Assembly (NCBI GenBank): GCA_903929925.1
Contig: CAIYWO010000316.1
Location: 1-18,300, forward strand
Reading direction: 5' to 3'
Length of the DNA: 18,300 nucleotides
Origin: an uncultured beta proteobacterium
GTDB lineage: Bacteria > Pseudomonadota > Gammaproteobacteria > Burkholderiales > Burkholderiaceae_B
Part shown: one piece after another, positions 1-6,944 of the stretch
Numbering within the stretch: position 1 is the stretch's first letter
How the letters are laid out: every line of letters begins with the position of its first letter
The notes under the pieces: generated by a model
Databases searched by the model: none
What the model was told of the DNA's origin: nothing
Seen by the model: the letters and a program-made list of their open reading frames with translations, nothing else
Made by a program: the position numbers and the translations under genes

Positions 1-2
1 AC

Positions 3-776
3 TACAAGCCGGGCGCAGGCGCGTCACTTGCGGCAGATCTGACAGCTAAAGCACCCGCCGACGGCTACACCCTGCACATTACAGACTCGGGGCCAATGAC
101 GATCTTGCCGCATATGCGCAAGCTCGGCTATGACCCCCTCAAGAGCTTTACGCCAATCTCTATGGTTGGTGGGGGCGGTGTCGTGGTGGTCGTGCTGCCC
201 ACCTCCAAGGCAACTGACATCAAGACACTCGTAGAGCTGGCGAAGAAAGATCCTAAAAACTGGAGCTATGGCACTTCCGGTATCGGTGGCGTGGGTCACC
301 TCGCGGGCGAACAGTTCAAAGCTGCCGCGAAGTTAGATATTTCGCACATCCCATACAAAGGTGGCAACCCTGCGATCGCTGAGTTGCTAGGAGGTCATGT
401 GCCCGTCTTGTTCTCTTCTCTGGGTGCTGCAGCGACCCAGATTCAATCAGGCAAACTGCGCGCGCTTGCCGATACTTCAAGCAAACGCAGTTCCATGTTC
501 CCAGATGTTCCAACAATGGCTGAATCAGGCTTCCCCGGCTTTGATGCAACAATTTGGTTTGGTATTGTTGGTCCAGCTGGGCTACCCAAGGAAGTAATGG
601 ATAAGCTCGTACCAGCCCTTGCCTCTATCATGAAAGATCCTGAAGTCATTGCTGCGATTAAACGTGAGGGCTATGAGCCCATGCCTTTCACACCGCAACA
701 AACTGCAGATCGCATCAAATCTGATTTTGCACTGTGGGGCAAAACAGTAACTGACTCAAACATCAAAGCGGATTAA
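3..776 (+). CDS. Bug/TctC-family tripartite tricarboxylate transporter receptor, 5'-truncated by window edge
   Basis: Periplasmic solute-binding receptor of the Bug (TctC) family, which captures carboxylates or other small anions for tripartite tricarboxylate (TTT) permeases. The reading frame is open from base 3, so the start, signal peptide and about 65-70 residues lie outside the window; 257 residues are visible. Family landmarks, numbered in the visible fragment: PGAG followed by an AD-rich helix at 3-20, the DGYTL turn at 20-24, a YGTSGIGGVGH segment at 89-99, IPYKGG at 116-121 (the usual ligand-loop region) and the PDVPTMAE segment at 167-174. It stops 2 bases before the next gene, a deacylase, so the two are almost certainly co-transcribed. 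No TctA/TctB membrane subunits lie within the window; Bug genes are often orphans. The ligand cannot be read from the sequence. Family assignment is firm. Confidence 0.93.
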   Translation, partial: YKPGAGASLAADLTAKAPADGYTLHITDSGPMTILPHMRKLGYDPLKSFTPISMVGGGGVVVVVLPTSKATDIKTLVELAKKDPKNWSYGTSGIGGVGHLAGEQFKAAAKLDISHIPYKGGNPAIAELLGGHVPVLFSSLGAAATQIQSGKLRALADTSSKRSSMFPDVPTMAESGFPGFDATIWFGIVGPAGLPKEVMDKLVPALASIMKDPEVIAAIKREGYEPMPFTPQQTADRIKSDFALWGKTVTDSNIKAD

Positions 777-778
777 AC

Positions 779-1801
779 ATGGCATTACCCTCAAGACTGC
801 TGACCGATCTACCCGAGCAGATTCCGCTCGATCAGGAACGTCCGTTTCAGACAACCAGAATCCGCAGTCCCATCGCAGGCCCGAAGCTTATCGTCACTGC
901 CGCTGTCCACGGCAATGAGACATGCGGGACCTTTGCCATCGAGAAATTGGTCAAGCAGTTTGAGTCAGGAGAACTAAAGCTACTCAAAGGATTCGTGACC
1001 TTTGTACCAGTTACGAATCCCAAGGCTTACCGACTAAAGAGACGTGCGGGCGACCGAAATTTGAATCGCCGTTTAATGCCGACTGAGTCGCCTGCACAGT
1101 ACGAGGATCACATCGCAAACTGGCTATGCCCACTTTTGGCAGAGCATGATGGCCTGCTTGATCTTCATTCATTTCAGAGCGGTGACACGGCCTTCGCACT
1201 CTTTGGCCCGCCAAACAACAGCCATGCCCTTGAGCCCTTTTCGCATGCACAGATAGAAGAGGAGCTCATTACTCGGCTCGGTTGCAAGCGGTTTGTTTAT
1301 GGGTGGCTAAGCACTTATGCCAAAGGCATCGAGAGACGTGCTGCAGAAGTCAAAGCAGGACGCTTCAACGCCAAGGATGTAGATGTCGATACACGCTACG
1401 GGATCGGCACTACCGAATACATGCGCTCTGTGGGTGGCTGGTCGCTCACCCTAGAGTGCAGTCAGCATGACGATGTCGGAGGACGCGATGTTGCGTACCA
1501 CGCGATTGTGAACACCCTGACCTATCTCGGCATGATCGCTGGAACGCCGCCCGCGGCAGCGAAAGAGTTTGAAGTACTCGGTCTTTATGACGTATTTGAT
1601 CGCTTTGATATGAACGATCAGTTTGCCAAACCCTGGAAGAGCTTTGATTCAATCAAGCAGAGCGAATGCATCGGTATCCGAGCCGATGGCACACAAATTA
1701 TTGCAGAACGCGATTGCTTTATTGTGTTTCCGAACATGAAGTCGCAGCCCGGCCAAGAGTGGTTCTACCTTGCTCACGCCGGGGGACGCTTAGGGCGCTG
1801 A
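779..1801 (+). CDS. AstE/aspartoacylase-like zinc deacylase (succinylglutamate desuccinylase/aspartoacylase family)
   Basis: Cytoplasmic zinc carboxypeptidase-fold enzyme of 340 residues, from the family that removes the acyl group from N-acyl amino acids (AstE on succinylglutamate, ASPA on N-acetylaspartate). Visible landmarks: the zinc-binding HGNE motif with H44 and E47, an RNLNR substrate-arginine segment around 93-97, the third zinc ligand H130 in DLHS, and the likely catalytic E226 in TLECSQH. There is no signal peptide. The ATG lies 2 bases after the stop of the Bug receptor gene, which implies one transcript and probably coupled translation. The obvious inference is that the receptor imports an N-acylated or similar compound that this enzyme cleaves. 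No other ast pathway genes are near, so a dedicated arginine-degradation role (true astE) is unlikely. Its stop is 3 bases from that of the convergent small gene at 1805. Confidence 0.9.
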   Translation: MALPSRLLTDLPEQIPLDQERPFQTTRIRSPIAGPKLIVTAAVHGNETCGTFAIEKLVKQFESGELKLLKGFVTFVPVTNPKAYRLKRRAGDRNLNRRLMPTESPAQYEDHIANWLCPLLAEHDGLLDLHSFQSGDTAFALFGPPNNSHALEPFSHAQIEEELITRLGCKRFVYGWLSTYAKGIERRAAEVKAGRFNAKDVDVDTRYGIGTTEYMRSVGGWSLTLECSQHDDVGGRDVAYHAIVNTLTYLGMIAGTPPAAAKEFEVLGLYDVFDRFDMNDQFAKPWKSFDSIKQSECIGIRADGTQIIAERDCFIVFPNMKSQPGQEWFYLAHAGGRLGR

Positions 1802-1804
1802 GGA

Positions 1805-2041
1805 TTAATAGGCACTCACGTTTTTTGCGATAAAGTAAACCGCAGTAACTAACGCTGACGCACCGCCAAGCAGCTTCCACGTCATTCCGTGGAGCTCTTT
1901 GTGAAGTTCTTTATACAAATCGGCTTTCAGCGCGTTCAAATCGGACTTTGTAGCAAACATATCCAAGCGCGTCTCAATACGCGCTAAGCGGTCCCGCGTA
2001 TCAATCTCAAATTTCTCAAAGCGTGCAAGCCTTTCCTGCAT
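1805..2041 (-). CDS. Small coiled-coil protein with C-terminal membrane anchor (DUF1640-like)
   Basis: A 78-residue hypothetical protein. Residues 1-52 are strongly charged, with heptad-like spacing of leucine, isoleucine and phenylalanine (RLARFEKFEI, RLARIETRLD, then KSDLNALKADL), which predicts a coiled coil. Residues about 54-75 form one hydrophobic helix (LLGGASALVTAVYFIA) that should be a C-terminal membrane anchor. The layout resembles small DUF1640/CCDC90-like bacterial proteins, but I cannot assign a function. The ATG has a good AGGA ribosome-binding site at 2048-2051, six bases away. It follows the M20 hydrolase gene on the same strand after a 58-base gap, so it could share that transcript. 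Good RBS and sensible composition argue for a real gene rather than a chance frame. Confidence 0.75.
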   Translation of the reverse strand: MQERLARFEKFEIDTRDRLARIETRLDMFATKSDLNALKADLYKELHKELHGMTWKLLGGASALVTAVYFIAKNVSAY

Positions 2042-2099
2042 CTGCCGTCCTAATGATTCTCAAAGAAAAATTATCTATTAGTGGCGCAGACTTAGCAAA

Positions 2100-3392
2100 C
2101 TAATTTTTGCAACAGTATGTAACTAGCCATTGCGTCAATACCGAAGTCGCCAAGAGAAAATCGTCCACCGACATCTCTTCATCGGGATGATGGCTGCCGT
2201 TGGGATTACGGATAAATAAGAATCCGAACGGGATACCTGCTGCATAGAAGGCAGCTGAATCATGAGAGGCGGGACTCGGCAAGTCAGGCACTTGCAAGCC
2301 TAATTCTTTCGCGCATGCACGCAACTGGGAGGTGATCATTGGATCAGCTGGAGCAACACCGGCCGAGGCTTCTGGCCCAAGCTCGATTTTGACGCGACGC
2401 TTGGCAGCCACATCCTTCACCAGTGCCAAAAACTTCTCTTTCAGTTCGGCAAGATCTGCACTGTCGTAGGCGCGCACATCCAGGCTTAATCCAAACTCTC
2501 CAGGCACGATGGTCAATCCATGGCGCGCGCTGTTTGTCTGAAACTCGCCAATGGTACAGGCCATCAAACGACCTGCCTGTTCCCACTCCGCCCAGATCTT
2601 GTCGAGTCCGAGTGCAATATCGGCACCCGCAAGTGATGCATCGTGACGATAACGACGACCTAGACCAACATGACCGTACTCGCCAGTGATCTTGATCTTT
2701 GGGTAACGAAAATTGCCTGGCACTCCGGAGCCAATCGCGATCGCATGCCCATCTATGGCAAGGCTGGGTGCCTGTTCAATATGCACTTCCATGAAGGCTT
2801 TGACATTTTGCGGTGTCAGGTAAGCATCACCGCGCTGAACAGCATCGGGGTCACCGCCCGCTTCGCGCAAGTGCTCCGCTAAGGTGCGTCCTGTATCAAT
2901 GCGTTTGGCCTGCAAGGCAGCAGCCTGCAGAGATCCAAGGGCACCGCGACTCCCGATGTACGACACCTGGAACCAGATGCTTTCCTCAGCGCGCACACCC
3001 ATCACGACGATATCGCATTCCGGCTGCAGGCCAGTTTCCTGGATCGCTTCCACAGCAATTAAGCCAGCCACGACTCCGGCAGCTCCGTCATAGTTGCCGC
3101 CCGCTGCGACGGAGTCAAGATGCGAGCCAATCACAATCGCTGGGGCAGAACGGTCTCGACCAGGCAACACCATGTAGGTGTTGCGCATATGGTCGTGTCG
3201 GATCTCTAAGCCAAGGTCAGACGCGTACTTCTCAACCAATTCATGGGCGAACTGCTCGCCAGCCCCATACGTGTCACGCGAGACGCCGCCTCGTTTGGCA
3301 TCAAGACTACCCTCGCGCAATTGCTCAAACAGCCATTGCGCCTCAGGATAAAGACTCATAACAAGGGAATCGACCTGAAGGCGAGCATTCAT
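2100..3392 (-). CDS. M20-family Zn-dependent hydrolase (N-carbamoyl-L-amino acid hydrolase / allantoate amidohydrolase type)
   Basis: Predicted cytoplasmic two-metal amidohydrolase of the peptidase M20 hydantoinase/carbamoylase group, which cleaves N-carbamoyl amino acids, allantoate, ureidoglycolate or related amides. Numbered from the chosen ATG (430 residues), the metal-site residues are H91 in GSHLDS, D102 in NYDGAAG, E136-E137 in RAEES, H204 in EVHIEQ and H377 in PASHDSA; these are the positions conserved in this family. A lid/dimerisation segment around 232-255 carries H241 where the family usually has HAG. I chose the ATG at 3392 because AGGA sits nine bases upstream; a GTG at 3413 and an ATG at 3359 are in frame alternatives. 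It is divergent from the MFS gene across 53 bases. The family call is firm; the substrate is unknown, and no purine or hydantoin pathway partners are visible. Confidence 0.9.
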   Translation of the reverse strand: MNARLQVDSLVMSLYPEAQWLFEQLREGSLDAKRGGVSRDTYGAGEQFAHELVEKYASDLGLEIRHDHMRNTYMVLPGRDRSAPAIVIGSHLDSVAAGGNYDGAAGVVAGLIAVEAIQETGLQPECDIVVMGVRAEESIWFQVSYIGSRGALGSLQAAALQAKRIDTGRTLAEHLREAGGDPDAVQRGDAYLTPQNVKAFMEVHIEQAPSLAIDGHAIAIGSGVPGNFRYPKIKITGEYGHVGLGRRYRHDASLAGADIALGLDKIWAEWEQAGRLMACTIGEFQTNSARHGLTIVPGEFGLSLDVRAYDSADLAELKEKFLALVKDVAAKRRVKIELGPEASAGVAPADPMITSQLRACAKELGLQVPDLPSPASHDSAAFYAAGIPFGFLFIRNPNGSHHPDEEMSVDDFLLATSVLTQWLVTYCCKN

Positions 3393-3401
3393 ACAAAGGA
3401 A

Positions 3402-3405
3402 TCCT
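3402..3405 (-). promoter_or_regulatory. RBS deciding the M20 hydrolase start
   Basis: AGGA on the minus strand, nine bases upstream of the ATG at 3390-3392. It favours this start over the in-frame GTG at 3413, which would place the RBS inside the coding region. Confidence 0.5.
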
Positions 3406-3413
3406 ATAGCCAC

Positions 3414-3425
3414 CTAGCGTTTACC
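3414..3425. repeat. Copy 1 of a 12-base repeat (CTAGCGTTTACC) in the divergent M20/MFS promoter region
   Basis: The exact 12-mer occurs here and at 12684-12695. Both copies lie in short intergenic regions between divergent genes. It may be a shared operator, but a 12-base match is also expected by chance several times in a window of this size. Confidence 0.3.
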
Positions 3426-3445
3426 AACGCAAATGCTAGAGGCGA

Positions 3446-4765
3446 TTGAAGAGAGTATTGGTGTTTAATGATACAGAATACTTTTTATTGCGACACGACC
3501 TTTTGAATATCATTGCATTATTCGTTATCGGGCTAGGTGCATCGATTGCCCCGCTAGACTTCTCTGTGAATGTCGCTTTTCCAGCGATTTCAGAGGCGTT
3601 CTCGCTTCCCACCAAAAGTATTCGCTGGATTCCCTTCTCTTACGTGCTCACATATGGCGTGCTCGTGATTGGTTTTGGAGCCTTGGGAGATCGCCTTGGC
3701 CACCTGCGGGTGTTTAGGGCTGGGCTTGTGCTGGCCATCATCGCGCTGACACTTTGCGCCTTAGCCCCGACCTATCCTTGGCTAATCGCCGCACGGGTCT
3801 TGCAAGGGATCGCAATGGCCTTAACTTTATCCTGTGCGCCGGCGATTGTGACGTTCCTATACGACGAGACACAACGCACAAGAGCCTTGTCTCTCTACGG
3901 AAGCATGACAGCGATCGCAAGCGTAGCCGCGCCACTCATTGGCGGCGTCATGATTGCGTGGTTGGACTGGCCGGGCGTCTACTGGTTTAGGGTCCCTATC
4001 GCGATCATCGCGCTGGCCTTCTTGCCTTTGTTAACGCCAAGGCTCAGGGCAAACGCACAGCACCGCGAGACACCCTCGGCGCAGCCTAGACCTTCAACAC
4101 TGGGATTGCTGTTTCACACAAGTCGCCAAAACAAACGCTTTCTCTGGATAAACATCGTAAGCGCAGTCTTGCAACTAGCGACCTTTGCCGTCCCCTTGTT
4201 GGTACCCTACTACCTCTCAACAGTCGCAGCCTGGCCAGCAGAACGAATCGGAATCGTTTTGGGCTGTTGGGCGAGCGGCACGCTGCTTGGCTCGATGCTC
4301 ACTGGGCTTATTTCTAAGCGTTTGGCATCTAATTTGATTGCCTATGGCGCTGCCTGGATATGCACCGGCGGTTTGATTTGTGTCATGTTGTGGTCTGACG
4401 TTCCAAACTGGGGCCTCATTTTCTTTTCCATGCTCCTCCAAGGCGTAGGCTTAGGACTATTTCAAGTGGCGTACGCAGACTTGATTGTCGCTAGTCTTCC
4501 TCGCCAAGCGCGCGGCGTTGCCGGCGGCATCACGGTCTTTACACGCACGGTTGGTGTCGTGACGGGAGCAATCTTTTGGCTCTGGGTGCTGCAACTCGCC
4601 TACCCGCTGCCTCAAACTGACGCGATGCAGACAAAGCAAATATTTATGACCGGCTTTAAAAGTGTCTTTTTATGCGCGGCTGGTTTGATAGCAGTTTGCC
4701 TTCTGTTTACGAGGCTGCAGACCGATCTATGGCGGCACAGAGCTGAAGAAAACCGCGGTTTCTAA
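3446..4765 (+). CDS. MFS transporter (drug:H+ antiporter-like)
   Basis: Inner-membrane major facilitator superfamily permease of up to 439 residues with about 12 hydrophobic segments. Visible motifs: LDFSVNVAFP at 37-46 (the TM1 D1-like motif of drug:proton antiporters), loop 2-3 motif A as GDRLGHLRVF at 81-90, ARVLQG at 116-121, and a motif-C-like antiporter stretch APLIGG at 162-167. These point to a proton-driven exporter, though some relatives import metabolites. The start is uncertain: the frame opens after a stop at 3437 and has only TTG (3446, 3458) and GTG (3461) codons at the front; the GTG has the better-spaced purine stretch GAAGAGAG five bases upstream. The gene is divergent from the M20 hydrolase with a 53-base spacer, so a shared regulator is plausible. 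Its substrate is not evident. Confidence 0.88.
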   Translation: MKRVLVFNDTEYFLLRHDLLNIIALFVIGLGASIAPLDFSVNVAFPAISEAFSLPTKSIRWIPFSYVLTYGVLVIGFGALGDRLGHLRVFRAGLVLAIIALTLCALAPTYPWLIAARVLQGIAMALTLSCAPAIVTFLYDETQRTRALSLYGSMTAIASVAAPLIGGVMIAWLDWPGVYWFRVPIAIIALAFLPLLTPRLRANAQHRETPSAQPRPSTLGLLFHTSRQNKRFLWINIVSAVLQLATFAVPLLVPYYLSTVAAWPAERIGIVLGCWASGTLLGSMLTGLISKRLASNLIAYGAAWICTGGLICVMLWSDVPNWGLIFFSMLLQGVGLGLFQVAYADLIVASLPRQARGVAGGITVFTRTVGVVTGAIFWLWVLQLAYPLPQTDAMQTKQIFMTGFKSVFLCAAGLIAVCLLFTRLQTDLWRHRAEENRGF

Positions 4766-4791
4766 CGCCCGAGCACCACACGACAAGAAAG

Positions 4792-4821
4792 GAATCGACA
4801 TCTACGCTGAGATGCCGATTC
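4792..4821 (-). terminator. Hairpin terminator of the minus-strand ABC/amidohydrolase operon (shared convergent region)
   Basis: A 12-base-pair stem with a six-base loop lies between the convergent stops of the MFS gene and the binding-protein gene (arms 4792-4803 and 4810-4821). As minus-strand RNA the only imperfection is one G-U wobble, and the stem is followed by CUUUCUUGU. As plus-strand RNA the same position is an A-C mismatch. The structure therefore suits the minus-strand operon better, although it may act on both. Confidence 0.6.
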
Positions 4822-4834
4822 GAATCTACGTACG

Positions 4835-5881
4835 TTAAGCGCCAGCCTTAAACGATTTATTCCAATACTCAAGCACCTGAGTTTTTTCAGATACTAAAGA
4901 CTTGGAATCGTAGGGCAGCACGCGCTTGAGCTCACTTTCGTTGAAGCTCACACGGGCCTTCAAATCGGCCGGCAAGTCGGCATTACGAACTGTAGGTGCA
5001 TAGCCCATCGCTTTAGCGAACTCAACCTGCCCTTTCGGATCCATCATCGCATTCAAAAATTTCCAGGCACCGGGCTTGTTGCGAGCATTCTTAGGTACGG
5101 CGCCCTCAAACGTAACAGCGACGGCGCCCTCTTTAGGTACGACAAAACCAAGAGGTAAGCCGGCATCCTGCCATTGCAACGCACGCGCTTTCCACATGCA
5201 AGTCATCCAGATCTCGCCAGACTTTAGTGCAGCAGCAACCGCTTCGTTTGACGGAAAAACCTTCGGGTCATTCTTCTTGATATTCGCCAGCATATCCATG
5301 CCGGCTTTGAAGGTTGACATATTGCCGCCATTTGCCAGGCCCACGAAAAGCGTATTGGCCACATGCAAGATATCTGAAAACCCAACACGACCGCGATACT
5401 TCGGATCTGTTGCTGCAGCAAACGAATCCGGAGGAGTGGGGATTTTTTCCTTGTTGTAAACCAAGACCATCGCACTGAAGATATGAGGGATGGAGTACGA
5501 AGTACGGAATTGTTCGTATGTATTCGCAACGTTGGGGGTGTTGGCTACGCTAACTGCCTCAAACGGATCGACAAGTGACAAGTCGTACATATCAACGTCC
5601 TGCAAGAGTGCCACATCCATCGATCCACGGCGAGATTTCGTTTCAGCGCGAATTTTCGTTGCGCGTGCAACTGCATTACCAGTGTCAAACACGACCGGAG
5701 CGCCAGCCAACGGGTTCACAATCTTCTGGAGCAGGTTTTGATAGTCACCGCCCCATGTGCCGACAACAACGTTTGCGTCCTGCGCCATCGCTTCGCGACC
5801 AAACATTGGCAAAGCAGAAGCCAAAAGCAGTCCAGAGGACGATTTCAAAAAAGTACGTCGCTTAAAGGTCGTTGCTTGCAT
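4835..5881 (-). CDS. Tat-exported ABC transporter substrate-binding protein (spermidine/putrescine family type)
   Basis: Periplasmic binding protein of the PotD-like extracellular solute-binding family, 348 residues, presumed receptor for the PotA/B/C-like importer encoded upstream on the same strand. The N-terminus has a twin-arginine signal (KRRTFLKSS at 7-15), a hydrophobic core and a likely cleavage site after AMA at 33. The mature protein opens with VVVGTWGGDYQ, typical of this family's first beta strand. It should be exported folded. The start overlaps the end of the COG0523 GTPase gene by 20 bases and has a near-perfect AAGGAG site at 5887-5892, so it can be translated strongly on its own. 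It is the last gene of the operon, separated from its permeases by two hydrolases and a GTPase, an uncommon order. The ligand is unknown; neighbouring hydrolases suggest a peptide- or amide-like molecule rather than a polyamine. Confidence 0.9.
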   Translation of the reverse strand: MQATTFKRRTFLKSSSGLLLASALPMFGREAMAQDANVVVGTWGGDYQNLLQKIVNPLAGAPVVFDTGNAVARATKIRAETKSRRGSMDVALLQDVDMYDLSLVDPFEAVSVANTPNVANTYEQFRTSYSIPHIFSAMVLVYNKEKIPTPPDSFAAATDPKYRGRVGFSDILHVANTLFVGLANGGNMSTFKAGMDMLANIKKNDPKVFPSNEAVAAALKSGEIWMTCMWKARALQWQDAGLPLGFVVPKEGAVAVTFEGAVPKNARNKPGAWKFLNAMMDPKGQVEFAKAMGYAPTVRNADLPADLKARVSFNESELKRVLPYDSKSLVSEKTQVLEYWNKSFKAGA

Positions 5882-6944
5882 AAAAACTCCTTGGTGAAGA
5901 CAAAGAAATTTGACTTGAGTGACCTAACCCTGATGCTGCCACCCCATTCATCGGATACAGCTTAACCGCTGACTGCTCAAAATGCTTGGAAATTTCATCG
6001 GCACTTAGATCCCGTGTGATCACGATGATCACATTAGGACGATTTATTTGCGTCGACATGCGACGTGGCATACCGTAAGTCGTGCCGACGCCTTGAATGA
6101 GAATTGGCTCTTCGCAGTCTGTTACTTTCACCAGCGCTTTCACGCGCAAGAGCTTTTCCCCAGCCAAGCCTGCAAGATCATCCAGCCACCAGGACAAGTT
6201 TTCCCACGAGACATCAGAGGCTGCCTCACCGCGAAGCACATGTATGCGATTGTGCTCTAACCCACCCTCTCGCGCAAAGCTCAAACTAGCTGCCGCCACG
6301 TCGGCAATCGAAGTCATACTCTCACCAGTCGAGGTGAAAGCTGCGTCAACCAACGCCGCGCGGTCGCGCCCAAACACGATTTCAGCCAGAGGATTGAGCG
6401 CCCGTGCTTGTCGCACACGCTCTTCAAGTGTCGCATCATCTACAAGATCAATTTTTGTCAGAACGATTTTTTGTGCAGCAGCAAGTTGAGCCGCCGCATC
6501 CTCAAACTGCTCTGTACGCAGCCCCCCTAATTGTGCATCGAGGGTAGAGACGACCGAAACACGTAACCCACGCTTTGAAAGCTCGGGGTCTGCTAGGGAC
6601 GCCAGAATGGGTCCCGGCCGAGAGAGCCCACTCGTCTCAAGAATCACACGACGTAGCGCTAACGATCCTGTCGGGCGGGGCGCGTCTAAGAGATCAGCAA
6701 CAGTCGTCACCAAACTACTGCGCAAGGAGCAACAAACACACCCGTTGGCAAGCATCCGCAGATCAAGGGAATCCTGGCCCTCTGCAACCAAGACCCCATC
6801 GATGCCGATCTCGCCAGCTTCATTCACAATAACAGCGGTGTCACGCAGCTGCGTTCGACGCAAAAAGTCAGAGAGCAGCGTTGTCTTTCCGCTACCTAAA
6901 AAGCCACATAAGACTACAAGCTCAACGGGCTGGCGGTCTGTCAT
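5862..6944 (-). CDS. COG0523 / CobW-family GTPase, putative metallochaperone
   Basis: G3E-family GTPase of 360 residues. Members insert or deliver metals (Zn, Co, Ni, Fe) to client enzymes, as in CobW, nitrile hydratase activators and ZNG1/ZigA-type zinc chaperones. Visible: Walker A GFLGSGKTT at 14-22, the metal-binding CxCC motif as GCVCC at 68-72, ETSG at 103-106 (switch/Walker B region), and the guanine-specificity motif TKID at 163-166. The C-terminal third (about 245-350) corresponds to the CobW C-terminal domain. There is no His-rich tail. It overlaps the upstream amidohydrolase by 23 bases and the downstream binding-protein gene by 20 bases, so it is built into the operon. No cobalamin-synthesis genes are near, so it should not be called cobW. 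The best inference is metal loading of one or both adjacent amidohydrolases. Family call firm, client inferred. Confidence 0.92.
   Translation of the reverse strand: MTDRQPVELVVLCGFLGSGKTTLLSDFLRRTQLRDTAVIVNEAGEIGIDGVLVAEGQDSLDLRMLANGCVCCSLRSSLVTTVADLLDAPRPTGSLALRRVILETSGLSRPGPILASLADPELSKRGLRVSVVSTLDAQLGGLRTEQFEDAAAQLAAAQKIVLTKIDLVDDATLEERVRQARALNPLAEIVFGRDRAALVDAAFTSTGESMTSIADVAAASLSFAREGGLEHNRIHVLRGEAASDVSWENLSWWLDDLAGLAGEKLLRVKALVKVTDCEEPILIQGVGTTYGMPRRMSTQINRPNVIIVITRDLSADEISKHFEQSAVKLYPMNGVAASGLGHSSQISLSSPRSFYASNDL
5887..5892 (-). promoter_or_regulatory. Strong RBS inside the COG0523 gene for the binding-protein gene
   Basis: AAGGAG on the minus strand with a five-base spacer to the ATG at 5879-5881. 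It lies within the last codons of the GTPase gene and supports independent, high-level translation of the binding protein. Confidence 0.75.

Noticed and set aside
2813..3361. 182-codon open frame on the plus strand
   Set aside because: It is antisense to the M20 hydrolase, whose metal-site motifs are intact. The translation is rich in R, P, Q and S with no recognisable domain, as expected for a shadow frame.
5862..6944. Naming the GTPase cobW (cobalamin synthesis)
   Set aside because: No cobalamin biosynthesis genes are in the window. The shared motifs define the broad COG0523 family, not CobW itself.
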